64,000 bases of DNA, from positions 62,001 to 126,000 of the forward strand of contig CAQOGY010000002.1 of the NCBI GenBank assembly GCA_948847595.1. The letters run 5' to 3'. The notes below the pieces were generated by a model. It did not search any database and was not told where the DNA came from. It saw nothing but the letters and a program-made list of their open reading frames with translations. The position numbers were made by a program, and so were the translations under genes. Numbering within the stretch: the stretch's first letter is position 1; each line of letters begins with the position of its first letter. Shown piece by piece: positions 16,347 to 25,182 of this stretch. Source of the DNA: an uncultured Bacteroides sp. GTDB lineage: Bacteria > Bacteroidota > Bacteroidia > Bacteroidales > Bacteroidaceae.

Positions 16347-18764
16347 ATGAAAAGAATAACCTTTAGTTGCCTTGCCGCAGTCATCCTGCTACAACTGATT
16401 CCCGTCAACGGAAACGCACGGGACATCCGGAATCAGAAAGAAAAGAACAACCGCACAGAGATAAAGCAGGATACTATCTCTGCCATACACTCCGCCATCC
16501 GCCCGGGAAAAGACATTCCCGGGACAGCATCTTCCAGCCCGAAAAAAGAAGGAGAAGAAGGTGAACGCAACGTGATGCTGAACGCATCGGATGCCAACAA
16601 GCCACGTGAAATCCAAATCGGACTGCCCAGTGAAGACGTTAATGTATACGAGAACGGATTGCCTGCCGTATATTCATCTGCCGTACATAAACTCGCCGCC
16701 CACTGGCGAAGTGATTCCAGCCTGGGAGAAGTCGGTCTGCTGTCTCCTTCGGAATCGGCTATCACCACAGGAAACATTGCCTACTCCGTCAACGCTTTCA
16801 GCAAACTGGGACAAAAAGACTTCCAAGGAATACTCAACTATCGTGCCAATCATTTCGGTATGCAGAACTTCGATCTGAATGTATCGGGAGGTATCAGCAA
16901 CCAGTGGCTGTATACTGCCGGCATTTATCAGAACTTCGATCCGGGAAGTTTCGATCTGAAATTCACGAACTATGCCGACCGGACGGAAATCTATCATGCC
17001 GGTCTGACGCGCCTCTTCAACGACGGACGCGGAAAAATATCTCTGCTCTACAAACATTCGCGGAGCAGGAATCCCGGCAACTTTGCCAATGCGGCTCCTT
17101 TCATCTACGTAGGCGACGGATCGGTCAAGGAAGTGGAAGGATTCAAGCTGGGTACCAACTCGTATGTTCCGCAAAGCGGTTCTTTCCCATACATGGACGT
17201 TATGGACGGAAAGATGAAAACATGGAATCTGAATGACGGCAACGAGAACCGTGCCAATGAAGTGGCCCTGATTGCCGACTATCGTTTCAAGAATGATCTT
17301 CTCTGGAAGTTCAACCTGAAATATATGGATGCTCCCCGTGCCAACTATGTGGACTTCGGAGGCAGCACCATCAGTGAAGCAACGGCTGCCGATGGTTATA
17401 CGCTCGCCAATGGTGACGTGTATGAAGGTTTGGCAGAAGGCCGCCGCACCTGGCTGCATGTAGGAAAAGTAAAGAATTTCCTCGTTACCTCCGAACTAAG
17501 CAAACGCTTCGGCACCCACGACCTTCGACTGGGAGTTAATGAGTGGTATTATCATCTGGACTATCATTCTTCTTCCCTGCAATGGATGGCAAGTGTACAG
17601 GAATACCCGCAACTGCTCCATTCCACTGCCGTTGACCCGCTGGACCCGACACTCAGCAGCCAGCGTGCGCAGACTTACGGCTATAACGAACTCAGCCCCG
17701 AATACACCAAAGGATACGAAAACAAACTCGCCCTTTACTTTACGGACAACTGGCAGGTAACTCCCCGATTCAACGTCTACTATGGCGGTCGTCTTGAATA
17801 CTACCGGATGAGTGCCGACCAAATCTCCGCATCACGCTTCTCCGGATTTCATATCGGCGACTTCAACACTTATAGTAAAGACGAAGAAACCGGAAACATT
17901 ATTGCCACACCACACAGCATCCAGCCTGCCAAAGTGGTAAAAAACAAACTAAACTACGCCGCTACCCTCCGCATGACCTATAATATGACGAAGCAATTCG
18001 GCCTGACAGCCGACGGAACAGTAGCCACCCGTTTCCCACGCATCAACGAATATGCCGGAACAGGTCCCACCGAAGAACAATACAAACGCGTCACCATACC
18101 GTTGATCCGGGGCGGACTGTTCTACAAGAACAACTGGCTCAACCTCACTTCCATGGTCACCTACATCTCCAAATCGAATAATATCGACCAGCAGAATCTG
18201 ACCAAACCGGGAACCAAAGAAGGGAAAACCGTACTGCTGATCTACAACATCAAAACACTGGGATGGACCACTTCTGCCGAAATCGACCCCTTCAAAGGTT
18301 TCCACCTGCACGCACTGTTCACTTATCAGAAACCTGTATACAAGAACTACAATGCCAGCGTGACCTTCGACGACGGTGCCCAAATGTCCGTCAATGCCAA
18401 CGGAATGATAGTTAAAGAAATTCCACAGGTACTCGTCGAACTGGACCCCAGTTATAATATCACGAAAGATTTACGTCTCTGGCTCAGTTTCCGCTATTTC
18501 GGAAAGACGTATGCCAACCTTCAGGAAGCTCTTTACTTCAACGGCCGCTGGGAAACGTTCGGAGGTATCAACTGGAACGTAAACAAGCATCTGTCACTGG
18601 GGGCAACGGTGATCAACTTCCTGAACCAGAAAGGAGCCAGCGGCACCATCAACGGTTCGGAACTGATCACCAAAGAAGAAGCGGGCAACTATGCAGGACG
18701 CTATATGAGCGGAAACTACCTGCGCCCGTTTACTGTCGAATTTAGTGCCGGCATCAAATTCTGA
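16347..18764 (+). CDS. TonB-dependent receptor-like outer-membrane protein
   Basis: An 805-residue beta-barrel. The signal peptide spans about 1-24 (ends NGNA). A low-complexity charged linker (30-85) replaces the usual carboxypeptidase-like and TonB-box region. Residues 90-150 look like a reduced plug (REIQIGLPSEDVNVYENGLPAVY). The rest is strand-rich, and the chain ends in SAGIKF with the C-terminal Phe needed for barrel assembly. It is shorter than a SusC, and no SusD partner follows. The next gene is an alpha-galactosidase and the divergent gene is a regulator, so uptake of galactosides is a fair inference. Confidence 0.75.
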   Translation: MKRITFSCLAAVILLQLIPVNGNARDIRNQKEKNNRTEIKQDTISAIHSAIRPGKDIPGTASSSPKKEGEEGERNVMLNASDANKPREIQIGLPSEDVNVYENGLPAVYSSAVHKLAAHWRSDSSLGEVGLLSPSESAITTGNIAYSVNAFSKLGQKDFQGILNYRANHFGMQNFDLNVSGGISNQWLYTAGIYQNFDPGSFDLKFTNYADRTEIYHAGLTRLFNDGRGKISLLYKHSRSRNPGNFANAAPFIYVGDGSVKEVEGFKLGTNSYVPQSGSFPYMDVMDGKMKTWNLNDGNENRANEVALIADYRFKNDLLWKFNLKYMDAPRANYVDFGGSTISEATAADGYTLANGDVYEGLAEGRRTWLHVGKVKNFLVTSELSKRFGTHDLRLGVNEWYYHLDYHSSSLQWMASVQEYPQLLHSTAVDPLDPTLSSQRAQTYGYNELSPEYTKGYENKLALYFTDNWQVTPRFNVYYGGRLEYYRMSADQISASRFSGFHIGDFNTYSKDEETGNIIATPHSIQPAKVVKNKLNYAATLRMTYNMTKQFGLTADGTVATRFPRINEYAGTGPTEEQYKRVTIPLIRGGLFYKNNWLNLTSMVTYISKSNNIDQQNLTKPGTKEGKTVLLIYNIKTLGWTTSAEIDPFKGFHLHALFTYQKPVYKNYNASVTFDDGAQMSVNANGMIVKEIPQVLVELDPSYNITKDLRLWLSFRYFGKTYANLQEALYFNGRWETFGGINWNVNKHLSLGATVINFLNQKGASGTINGSELITKEEAGNYAGRYMSGNYLRPFTVEFSAGIKF

Positions 18765-18768
18765 GATT

Positions 18769-18798
18769 ATTGTACATAACTAAATATGATTATCTTTG
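18769..18798 (+). promoter_or_regulatory. Promoter of the alpha-galactosidase gene
   Basis: ATTG (18769-18772), 18 bp, TATCTTTG (18791-18798). The gene can therefore be transcribed separately from the receptor gene. Confidence 0.6.
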
Positions 18799-18853
18799 TG
18801 GCTCTTTATGTCCGCAAACTAACTAATACCAATAAACAATCCATTTTACAACC

Positions 18854-21043
18854 ATGAAAAGACTTTTTGTATTACTAACGGCTTTATTCGCTCTGACGCA
18901 AATGAACGCCCAAGAGAAAAAGAACATCCGTATCTCTACGGACAACACCGACTTAATCCTTCAGGTAGCCCCCAACGGACGTCTCTATCAGACTTATCTG
19001 GGCGATAAACTACTGAACGAACAGGACATCAACCACTTCTCTTATGCCGTAAAAGGTGGCAGTGACGGCAGCGTATCTACCCGCGGCTGGGAAGTTTATC
19101 CGGGCTCCGGAGCCGAAGACTACTTTGAACCTGCTGTGGCCATCACCCACCATGACGGTAATCCGAGTTCCATCTTCCGCTATGTATCTTCCGAGCAGAA
19201 AGCGGTGGCAGACGGGACGGAAACTGTCATCCATCTGAAAGATGACCAGTATCCGGTTGAAGTGACTTTATTTTATATCGCTTACCCGAAAGAAAACGTC
19301 ATCAAGACATGGAGCGAAATAAAGCATAATGAAAAGAAGCCCGTCACCCTGTGGCGTTATGCTTCCACCATGCTTTACTTCTCCGACCACAGTTACTACC
19401 TGACCGAGTTCAGCAGCGACTGGGCAAAGGAGGCACAGATGAGTTCTCAACAACTACAATTCGGAAAGAAAGTGATCGACACGAAACTGGGCAGCCGCGC
19501 CGCCATGCACACTCATCCGTTCTTCGAACTGGGACTGGAACAACCGGCACAGGAAGCGCAAGGCCGTGTAATGTTGGGTACAATCGGATGGACCGGAAAC
19601 TTCCAATTCACATTCGAAGTAGACAATGTCGGCAATCTGCGTGTGATTCCCGCCATCAATCCGTATGCCTCCAACTACGAACTGAAGCCCAACGAAGTAT
19701 TCACAACTCCGGAATTTATATTCACCCTGAGCAACAATGGTACAGGCGAAGCCAGCCGAAACCTGCACGCCTGGGCACGCAACTACCAACTGAAAGATGG
19801 ACAAGGCGACCGCCTTACCCTACTGAACAACTGGGAAAACACTTACTTCAAATTTAACGAAGAACTGCTTGCCGAACTAATGAAGGAAGCCAAACACCTC
19901 GGTGTGGATATGTTTCTGCTGGATGACGGCTGGTTCGGCAACAAGTATCCACGCAACGACGACCACGCCGGACTGGGCGACTGGGATGCCATGAAATCCA
20001 AACTGCCCGGCGGTATCCCTGCCCTTGTCAAATCAGCCAAAGAAGCCGGAGTCAAGTTTGGTATCTGGATTGAACCTGAAATGGTGAATCCGAAAAGTGA
20101 ATTGTTCGAAACGCATCCGGACTGGGCTATCACCCTGCCGAACCGTGAGACATATTACTACCGCAACCAGTTGGTTCTTGACCTCAGCAACCCGAAAGTA
20201 CAAGACTTCGTATTCGGCGTAGTAGACAAGATTCTGACTGAGAATCCGGAAGTGGCATTCTTCAAATGGGACTGTAACTCTCCTATCACCAACGTCTATT
20301 CTCCGTATCTGAAGAACAAGCAAGGACAACTTTACATCGATCATGTACGCGGAATTTACAAAGTGCTGGAACGTGTAAAAGCGAAATACCCGAACGTCCC
20401 CATGATGCTTTGCTCCGGCGGCGGCGCACGCTGCGACTACGAAGCACTGAAATACTATACTGAATTTTGGTGCAGCGACAATACCGACCCGATAGAACGC
20501 CTGTTCATCCAATGGGGATTCTCGCAAATCTTCCCGGCAAAGGCAATGTGCGCACACGTGACCAGCTGGAACAAAAAGACAAGCGTAAAATTCCGTACCG
20601 ATGTGGCAAGTATGTGCAAACTGGGCTTTGACCTCGGTCTGAAAGAACTGAGCGCCGACGAACTGGCATACTGTCAGGAAGCAGTTGCCAACTGGACACG
20701 TCTGAAAAAAGTAATCCTGGACGGCGATCAATACAGACTTGTCTCTCCGTATGACGGAAATCATATGTCGATAATGTATGCTTCGCCCGATAAGAATAAG
20801 GCTGTGCTTTATACTTATGATATACACCCACGTTTCGGAGAAAAACTGCTGCCTGTAAAATTGCAGGGATTGGATGCCAAGAAAATGTATAAGGTAAAAG
20901 AAATCAACTTGATGCCGAACAGTAAATCCGATCTGGCTGCCAACGAGAAAACTTACTCAGGTGATTATCTGATGAAGGTAGGTATGAATGCTTTCACGAC
21001 TAATCAGGCTTTTAGCCGGGTGATTGAGCTTACGGCAGAATAA
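18854..21043 (+). CDS. Alpha-galactosidase, GH36 family
   Basis: A 729-residue exported glycoside hydrolase (signal peptide about 1-19, ending MNAQ) that releases alpha-galactose from raffinose-type or galactomannan substrates in the periplasm. An N-terminal beta-sandwich is followed by a TIM barrel with FLLDDGWFGN near residue 355, then FGIWIEPEMVNP, then KWDCN with the nucleophile Asp473, and SDNTDPIER with the acid/base Asp542. A C-terminal beta domain closes the chain. The length matches the family. Its own promoter lies in the gap after the receptor gene. Four hairpins follow in the 3' untranslated region. Confidence 0.93.
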   Translation: MKRLFVLLTALFALTQMNAQEKKNIRISTDNTDLILQVAPNGRLYQTYLGDKLLNEQDINHFSYAVKGGSDGSVSTRGWEVYPGSGAEDYFEPAVAITHHDGNPSSIFRYVSSEQKAVADGTETVIHLKDDQYPVEVTLFYIAYPKENVIKTWSEIKHNEKKPVTLWRYASTMLYFSDHSYYLTEFSSDWAKEAQMSSQQLQFGKKVIDTKLGSRAAMHTHPFFELGLEQPAQEAQGRVMLGTIGWTGNFQFTFEVDNVGNLRVIPAINPYASNYELKPNEVFTTPEFIFTLSNNGTGEASRNLHAWARNYQLKDGQGDRLTLLNNWENTYFKFNEELLAELMKEAKHLGVDMFLLDDGWFGNKYPRNDDHAGLGDWDAMKSKLPGGIPALVKSAKEAGVKFGIWIEPEMVNPKSELFETHPDWAITLPNRETYYYRNQLVLDLSNPKVQDFVFGVVDKILTENPEVAFFKWDCNSPITNVYSPYLKNKQGQLYIDHVRGIYKVLERVKAKYPNVPMMLCSGGGARCDYEALKYYTEFWCSDNTDPIERLFIQWGFSQIFPAKAMCAHVTSWNKKTSVKFRTDVASMCKLGFDLGLKELSADELAYCQEAVANWTRLKKVILDGDQYRLVSPYDGNHMSIMYASPDKNKAVLYTYDIHPRFGEKLLPVKLQGLDAKKMYKVKEINLMPNSKSDLAANEKTYSGDYLMKVGMNAFTTNQAFSRVIELTAE

Positions 21044-21062
21044 CTTCCTATTGCCTTACTCA

Positions 21063-21144
21063 TGCCAAGCCTTTGGCACGCTTGTGCCAAGGGCTTGGCA
21101 TAGCAGTGCCAATGCGGTGGCACAACTGTGCCAAAGGCATGGCA
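21063..21144. repeat. Array of four hairpins at 22-bp spacing (array 2)
   Basis: Four 16-base units start at 21063, 21085, 21107 and 21129: TGCCAAGCCTTTGGCA, TGCCAAGGGCTTGGCA, TGCCAATGCGGTGGCA and TGCCAAAGGCATGGCA. Each is an inverted repeat with TGCCA and TGGCA arms, separated by unrelated 6-base spacers. The array lies in the 3' untranslated region of the alpha-galactosidase mRNA, before the terminator. Confidence 0.9.
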
Positions 21145-21159
21145 CAAGCATTAAGAACA

Positions 21160-21193
21160 AAAGGGGAAACACCGTTCGTGGTGAATCCCCTTT
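21160..21193 (+). terminator. Terminator between the alpha-galactosidase gene and ybjQ
   Basis: AAAGGGG (21160-21166) pairs with CCCCTTT (21187-21193), with additional CACC/GGTG pairing inside. It can serve both convergent genes. Confidence 0.7.
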
Positions 21194-21214
21194 CTCATAC
21201 AATAAAACAATCAA

Positions 21215-21538
21215 CTAATCTTCAATCGTTACAGCAGTTCCGTTGGCAGTTACCATCAGCATACTACCGCTGCCTCCTACTGTTTCATAATCCAGATCGA
21301 CACCGATCACTGCATTGGCTCCTAACTGTGCCGCCTGTGCCTGCATCTCCTGCAAAGCTGTATCTTTTGCCATACGGAGTACTTCTTCATATGCACCGGA
21401 ACGACCTCCTACAATATCCCGAATACTTGCAAACAAGTCACGGAATACATTAGCACCAATGATTGTCTCTCCGGAAACAATTCCGTAGTACTTTACTATT
21501 CGTTTTCCCTCAATGATGGGAGTTGTAGTCACTAACAT
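21215..21538 (-). CDS. YbjQ/UPF0145 family protein
   Basis: A 107-residue soluble protein of the YbjQ (DUF74, heavy-metal-binding-like) family, which forms pentamers; the cellular role is unknown. It shows the family core: GIVSGETIIGANVFRDLFASIRDIVGGRSGAYE, LGANAVIGVDLDYE and a C-terminal GTAVTI strand. The gene is preceded by an ECF-type promoter identical in its key bases to that of the head-GIN lipoprotein gene at 35071. Confidence 0.9.
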   Translation of the reverse strand: MLVTTTPIIEGKRIVKYYGIVSGETIIGANVFRDLFASIRDIVGGRSGAYEEVLRMAKDTALQEMQAQAAQLGANAVIGVDLDYETVGGSGSMLMVTANGTAVTIED

Positions 21539-21573
21539 GATCTTTTTCTTCTTTTTTAGTTGTTTACTATCCT

Positions 21574-21604
21574 ATTAGACGCAGGATATCCCCAAAAGGT
21601 TGCA
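21574..21604 (-). promoter_or_regulatory. ECF-type promoter of ybjQ
   Basis: On the minus strand: TGCAAC, 17 bp, CGTCTAAT. The CGTC core is typical of ECF sigma -10 elements. The distance from CGTC to the start codon is 39 bases, almost the same as at 35029-35071 (38 bases). Confidence 0.6.
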
Positions 21605-21613
21605 ATGTCACCC

Positions 21614-21657
21614 TAAAAAAATTGCAGCTATACCGCAAATCAATGCGATATAGCTGC
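21614..21657 (-). terminator. Strong terminator upstream of ybjQ
   Basis: GCAGCTATA (21624-21632) pairs with TATAGCTGC (21649-21657), with an inner CGC/GCG, followed on the minus strand by a seven-base T run. It is a second terminator after the suf operon, so an extra transcript probably ends here. Confidence 0.75.
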
Positions 21658-21742
21658 CAATTAGAGTTAAAGAGAGAGAGAATTTATAGAAAGCGCGGTC
21701 TCACGACCAACTTAATATACCTAAAATGATTTTTATTCTTTC
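21658..21742 (-). ncRNA. Possible non-coding RNA between sufS and ybjQ
   Basis: A copy of TCCTGCGTCTAATA, the same as in the ybjQ promoter, lies at 21748-21761 and a strong terminator lies at 21614-21657. The RNA between them has a GGTC-GTGA-GACC hairpin and no ATG frame. The -35 region is only TGCAGT at 16 bp, so the promoter is less sure than that of ybjQ. Confidence 0.3.
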
Positions 21743-21803
21743 TTATTAGACGCAGGAAACTTCAAATCACTGCACTTCAAAGAGACTTTTTTAGTTAAAG
21801 AAT

Positions 21804-21836
21804 AAAAAAAATCGCTATTCTTGCAGGAATAGCGAT
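21804..21836 (-). terminator. Terminator of the suf operon
   Basis: A perfect ten-pair stem (21811-21820 with 21827-21836), a 6-base loop and seven T on the minus strand, starting 9 bases past the sufS stop. Confidence 0.9.
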
Positions 21837-21844
21837 TAATATCT

Positions 21845-23056
21845 TTAGAACATCTGGCTGACGCGTTCGATCCCAGCCACTAATGCGTCCACTTCCGATC
21901 GTGTATTGTACATGGCAAATGATGCACGTACCGTACCTTCGATTCCGAGCCGTTGCATCAACGGTTGCGCACAATGGTGCCCCGTGCGGACGGCGATACC
22001 TAAACGGTCTAACAATGTTCCCAAATCGAAATGGTGAATATCTCCCACCAGAAATGAAATCACCGCTCCCCGATCTGCCGCCTCACCGAAAATACGCATA
22101 TTGGGTATTTCCTTCAATCGCTTCAGCGCATACATTGTCAGCTCGTGTTCATGAGCAGCGATTTGGTCGAGTCCGATGCCATTAACATAGTCAAGGGCTT
22201 TTGCCAGTCCGGTAGTACCGATGTAGTCCGGCGTACCGGCTTCAAACTTGAAAGGCAGTTCGTTGAAGGTAGTCTTTTCAAAAGAGACGTGCTGAATCAT
22301 TTCTCCTCCTCCTTGATAAGGGGGCATACGGTCCAGCCATTCTTCCTTTCCATAAAGCACACCGACACCTGTTGGGCCGTAAACCTTATGTGCGGAGAAC
22401 ACCAGGAAATCGGCATCCAAGTCTTGCACATCCACCTTCATGTGAGGGATAGACTGTGCAGCATCCACTAGAAAAGGTACTCCATGCGCATGAGCCGTCG
22501 CAATCATTTCCTTGACAGGATTTACGGTTCCCAATACGTTCGACACCTGAACTACACTGACTATCTTTGTACGCTCGGTGAATAACTTTTCATATTCATC
22601 CAGCAACAGTTCGCCCTTGTCATTCATCGGAATGACCTTGATGGCAATTCCTTTGCGGGCAGCCAGAAGTTGCCAGGGAACGATATTACTGTGATGCTCC
22701 ATCACCGAAAGGATCACTTCATCGCCTTCCTGCATAAACTCATCTCCAAAACTGGAAACAAGCAAATTGATACTTTCCGTCGTACCCCGTGTAAAGACGA
22801 CCTCATTCGTACTGCCGGCATTGATAAACTGCCGTACCGTTTCACGGGAAGCCTCATGCAGTTCCGTTGCCTGCTGGGAAAGGTAATGTACTCCACGATG
22901 CACATTCGCATTCACAGAGTAATACTCATCTACCAGCGCATCCACCACCAGACGAGGTTTCTGAGTGGTCGCACCGTTATCGAAATAAACCAATGGTTTA
23001 CCATACACCGTACGGCTCAATATCGGAAAGTCTTCACGTATCTTTTGAATATCCAT
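21845..23056 (-). CDS. sufS: Cysteine desulfurase SufS
   Basis: A 403-residue PLP enzyme that takes sulfur from cysteine for Fe-S cluster assembly. FSAHKVYGP carries the PLP lysine (Lys224), EHHSNIVPW is the cofactor-stacking segment, and RTGHHCAQP carries the persulfide-forming Cys362 in the short group-II loop. It is the last gene of sufBCDS, 12 bases after sufD, with a strong terminator behind it. No sufE or sufU gene is present in the window. Confidence 0.95.
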   Translation of the reverse strand: MDIQKIREDFPILSRTVYGKPLVYFDNGATTQKPRLVVDALVDEYYSVNANVHRGVHYLSQQATELHEASRETVRQFINAGSTNEVVFTRGTTESINLLVSSFGDEFMQEGDEVILSVMEHHSNIVPWQLLAARKGIAIKVIPMNDKGELLLDEYEKLFTERTKIVSVVQVSNVLGTVNPVKEMIATAHAHGVPFLVDAAQSIPHMKVDVQDLDADFLVFSAHKVYGPTGVGVLYGKEEWLDRMPPYQGGGEMIQHVSFEKTTFNELPFKFEAGTPDYIGTTGLAKALDYVNGIGLDQIAAHEHELTMYALKRLKEIPNMRIFGEAADRGAVISFLVGDIHHFDLGTLLDRLGIAVRTGHHCAQPLMQRLGIEGTVRASFAMYNTRSEVDALVAGIERVSQMF

Positions 23057-23068
23057 TTTACTTATTCA

Positions 23069-24412
23069 TCATTTACATATTGCACATCCCTGGCACTTGT
23101 TCAGTTCGCCACGGAAGCGTTTTTCTACCAACAGGTGCAGACGGTCTTTCAGTGCATCCAGACGAATCGTATCGATGACTTCATTGACGAATGCAAACAT
23201 CAGAAGCAAGCGTGCTTCTTTCTCCGCTATTCCGCGTGCACGCATATAGAACAAAGCATTCTCGTCCAACTGCCCCACAGTTGCCCCGTGAGAGCATTTC
23301 ACATCGTCCGCATAGATTTCAAGCTGCGGCTGCGTGTACATACGCGCATCGCGTGTGGCACAGAGGTTGCGGTTGGTCTGTTGAGAATTTGTATGCTGGG
23401 CATCAGGACGTACCAATACCAGTCCGGCAAAAGCACCGGTCGACTGGTCATCAAGCACGTATTTGAATAATTCATTACTGGTACAATTCGGTACTGCATG
23501 ATCAATGGAGGTGTTATTGTCCACATGCTGGTTTTTATCAGCGATTGCCATACCGCAAAGATTAATCTCAGCCCCTTCGCCGGCTAGCAGAACTTCCGTT
23601 GTATTACGGGTAGTTCCGTTGTGCAGCGTCATGCCATTCAGCAAAACATTGCTGTTTGCTTCCTGCTTCACGTACAGGTTACTGATACGAACCGTACTTG
23701 TATGTGTTTCTTCAAGCTCATACATATCGAATACCGCATTCTCTCCGGCAAATACTTCGATCACCTGCGTTGCAAGGAAGTTCACATTATCCATCGCATG
23801 ATCACAGATCAACAGGCGTGCCTGCGCTCCATCTTCCAGGATGATCAGCATGCGACGGTTCACCATGAAGTTAACATCTGCACGAAGGATATTCACCAGC
23901 TGGATGGGCTTCTCTACGATTACGTTCTTCGGAACATAGAAGATGACTCCATCCTGTGCAAAAGTCGTATTGAAAGCTGTTATGCCATCCTTGGAGGTAT
24001 CAGCCAGCTTGCCGTAGTACTTTTTTACCAGTTCGGGATGTTCCGCAGCAACTTCTTTGAGGCTGCCGAAGATGACTCCTTCCGGCAAATGAGTTTTAGG
24101 AAGCACTTTATTATAAAATGCGTCGTTTACCACAAAATACAAGGCTGTGCTCATATTCGGGACATCGCACTTAAACACTTCGTACGGATTGACCGGAATC
24201 TGAAGGCGGTTAAGGTTCAGACCGTAATCGGGCTCGAAATACTTGCTTATATCCGTGTATTTATACTTCTCCATCTTACGGGTCGGGAATCCGAGACGCT
24301 CAAAATCGGCAAAAGCAGCCGCACGGGGTGCATTCAGCACTTCCGCACTATGCTTGCAGATCATGGCTTCCGTCTGAGAGAAGAGATCTATGTATTGTTG
24401 TTCTACATTCAT
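23069..24412 (-). CDS. sufD: Fe-S assembly scaffold subunit SufD
   Basis: A 447-residue member of the SufB/SufD family, partner of SufB and SufC in the SufBC2D scaffold. An N-terminal helical region (about 1-130) is followed by the right-handed beta-helix core and a C-terminal helical segment ending CQGCAICK. The HGATVGQLDENALFYMRARGI segment is the conserved family signature near the C-terminus. It starts 2 bases after the sufC stop, so the two are translationally coupled. Confidence 0.93.
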   Translation of the reverse strand: MNVEQQYIDLFSQTEAMICKHSAEVLNAPRAAAFADFERLGFPTRKMEKYKYTDISKYFEPDYGLNLNRLQIPVNPYEVFKCDVPNMSTALYFVVNDAFYNKVLPKTHLPEGVIFGSLKEVAAEHPELVKKYYGKLADTSKDGITAFNTTFAQDGVIFYVPKNVIVEKPIQLVNILRADVNFMVNRRMLIILEDGAQARLLICDHAMDNVNFLATQVIEVFAGENAVFDMYELEETHTSTVRISNLYVKQEANSNVLLNGMTLHNGTTRNTTEVLLAGEGAEINLCGMAIADKNQHVDNNTSIDHAVPNCTSNELFKYVLDDQSTGAFAGLVLVRPDAQHTNSQQTNRNLCATRDARMYTQPQLEIYADDVKCSHGATVGQLDENALFYMRARGIAEKEARLLLMFAFVNEVIDTIRLDALKDRLHLLVEKRFRGELNKCQGCAICK

Positions 24413-24414
24413 CG

Positions 24415-25167
24415 TTATTCTCCTACTTCTTTCTTAATCCAATCGTATCCCTTTTCTTCCAGTTCCAAGGCTAGTTCCGGTCCGGCGGTTTTCACAATAC
24501 GACCTTTATAGAGTACGTGCACTATATCCGGTTTGATATAATCGAGCAGACGCTGATAGTGAGTGATGACGATCGTACTTGTTTCGGGAGTCTTGAGCTT
24601 ATTCACGCCTTCCGCTACAATACGAAGGGCATCAATATCCAAACCGGAATCTGTCTCGTCAAGAATGCTCAGACGCGGTTCCAGCATTGCCATCTGGAAG
24701 ATCTCGTTACGCTTCTTCTCACCACCGGAGAAACCTTCATTCACCGAACGGTTGGCAAGTTTATTGTCCAGTTCGACTACGGCACGCTTCTCACGCATCA
24801 GTTTCAGAAATTCGCTGGCAGTCAACGCAGGCAGACCTTTATACTTGCGTTGTTCATTGACAGCCGCCCGCATGAAGTTCACCATGCTTACTCCGGGGAT
24901 TTCTACCGGATACTGGAAACTAAGGAAAATACCTTCATGACTACGGTCTTCCGGACTCAACTCCAGCAGATTCTTGCCATAGAAAGTGACCGAACCTTTT
25001 GTCACCTCAAAAGCAGGATTTCCCACCAAAACAGAAGAAAGCGTACTCTTTCCGGAACCGTTCGGCCCCATTATCGCATGTACTTCGCCCGGTTTCACCG
25101 TCAGGTTAATACCTTTCAATATCTCTTTGCCATTAATGCTGGCATGCAGGTCTTTTATCTCTAACAT
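24415..25167 (-). CDS. sufC: Fe-S assembly ATPase SufC
   Basis: A 250-residue soluble ABC ATPase. Walker A is GPNGSGKST (about residue 34), the signature is FSGGEKKRNE, and Walker B is LSILDETDSGLD, with SufC-type DETDSGLD rather than DEPT. It powers conformational change in the SufB-SufD scaffold. It lies 15 bases after sufB and 2 bases before sufD. Confidence 0.95.
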   Translation of the reverse strand: MLEIKDLHASINGKEILKGINLTVKPGEVHAIMGPNGSGKSTLSSVLVGNPAFEVTKGSVTFYGKNLLELSPEDRSHEGIFLSFQYPVEIPGVSMVNFMRAAVNEQRKYKGLPALTASEFLKLMREKRAVVELDNKLANRSVNEGFSGGEKKRNEIFQMAMLEPRLSILDETDSGLDIDALRIVAEGVNKLKTPETSTIVITHYQRLLDYIKPDIVHVLYKGRIVKTAGPELALELEEKGYDWIKKEVGE

Positions 25168-25182
25168 AAGCTTATTTATTTT

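Noticed and set aside
21024..21453. Two overlapping plus-strand frames over the TGCCAA array
   Set aside because: They read the hairpin array, the terminator and the antisense of ybjQ.
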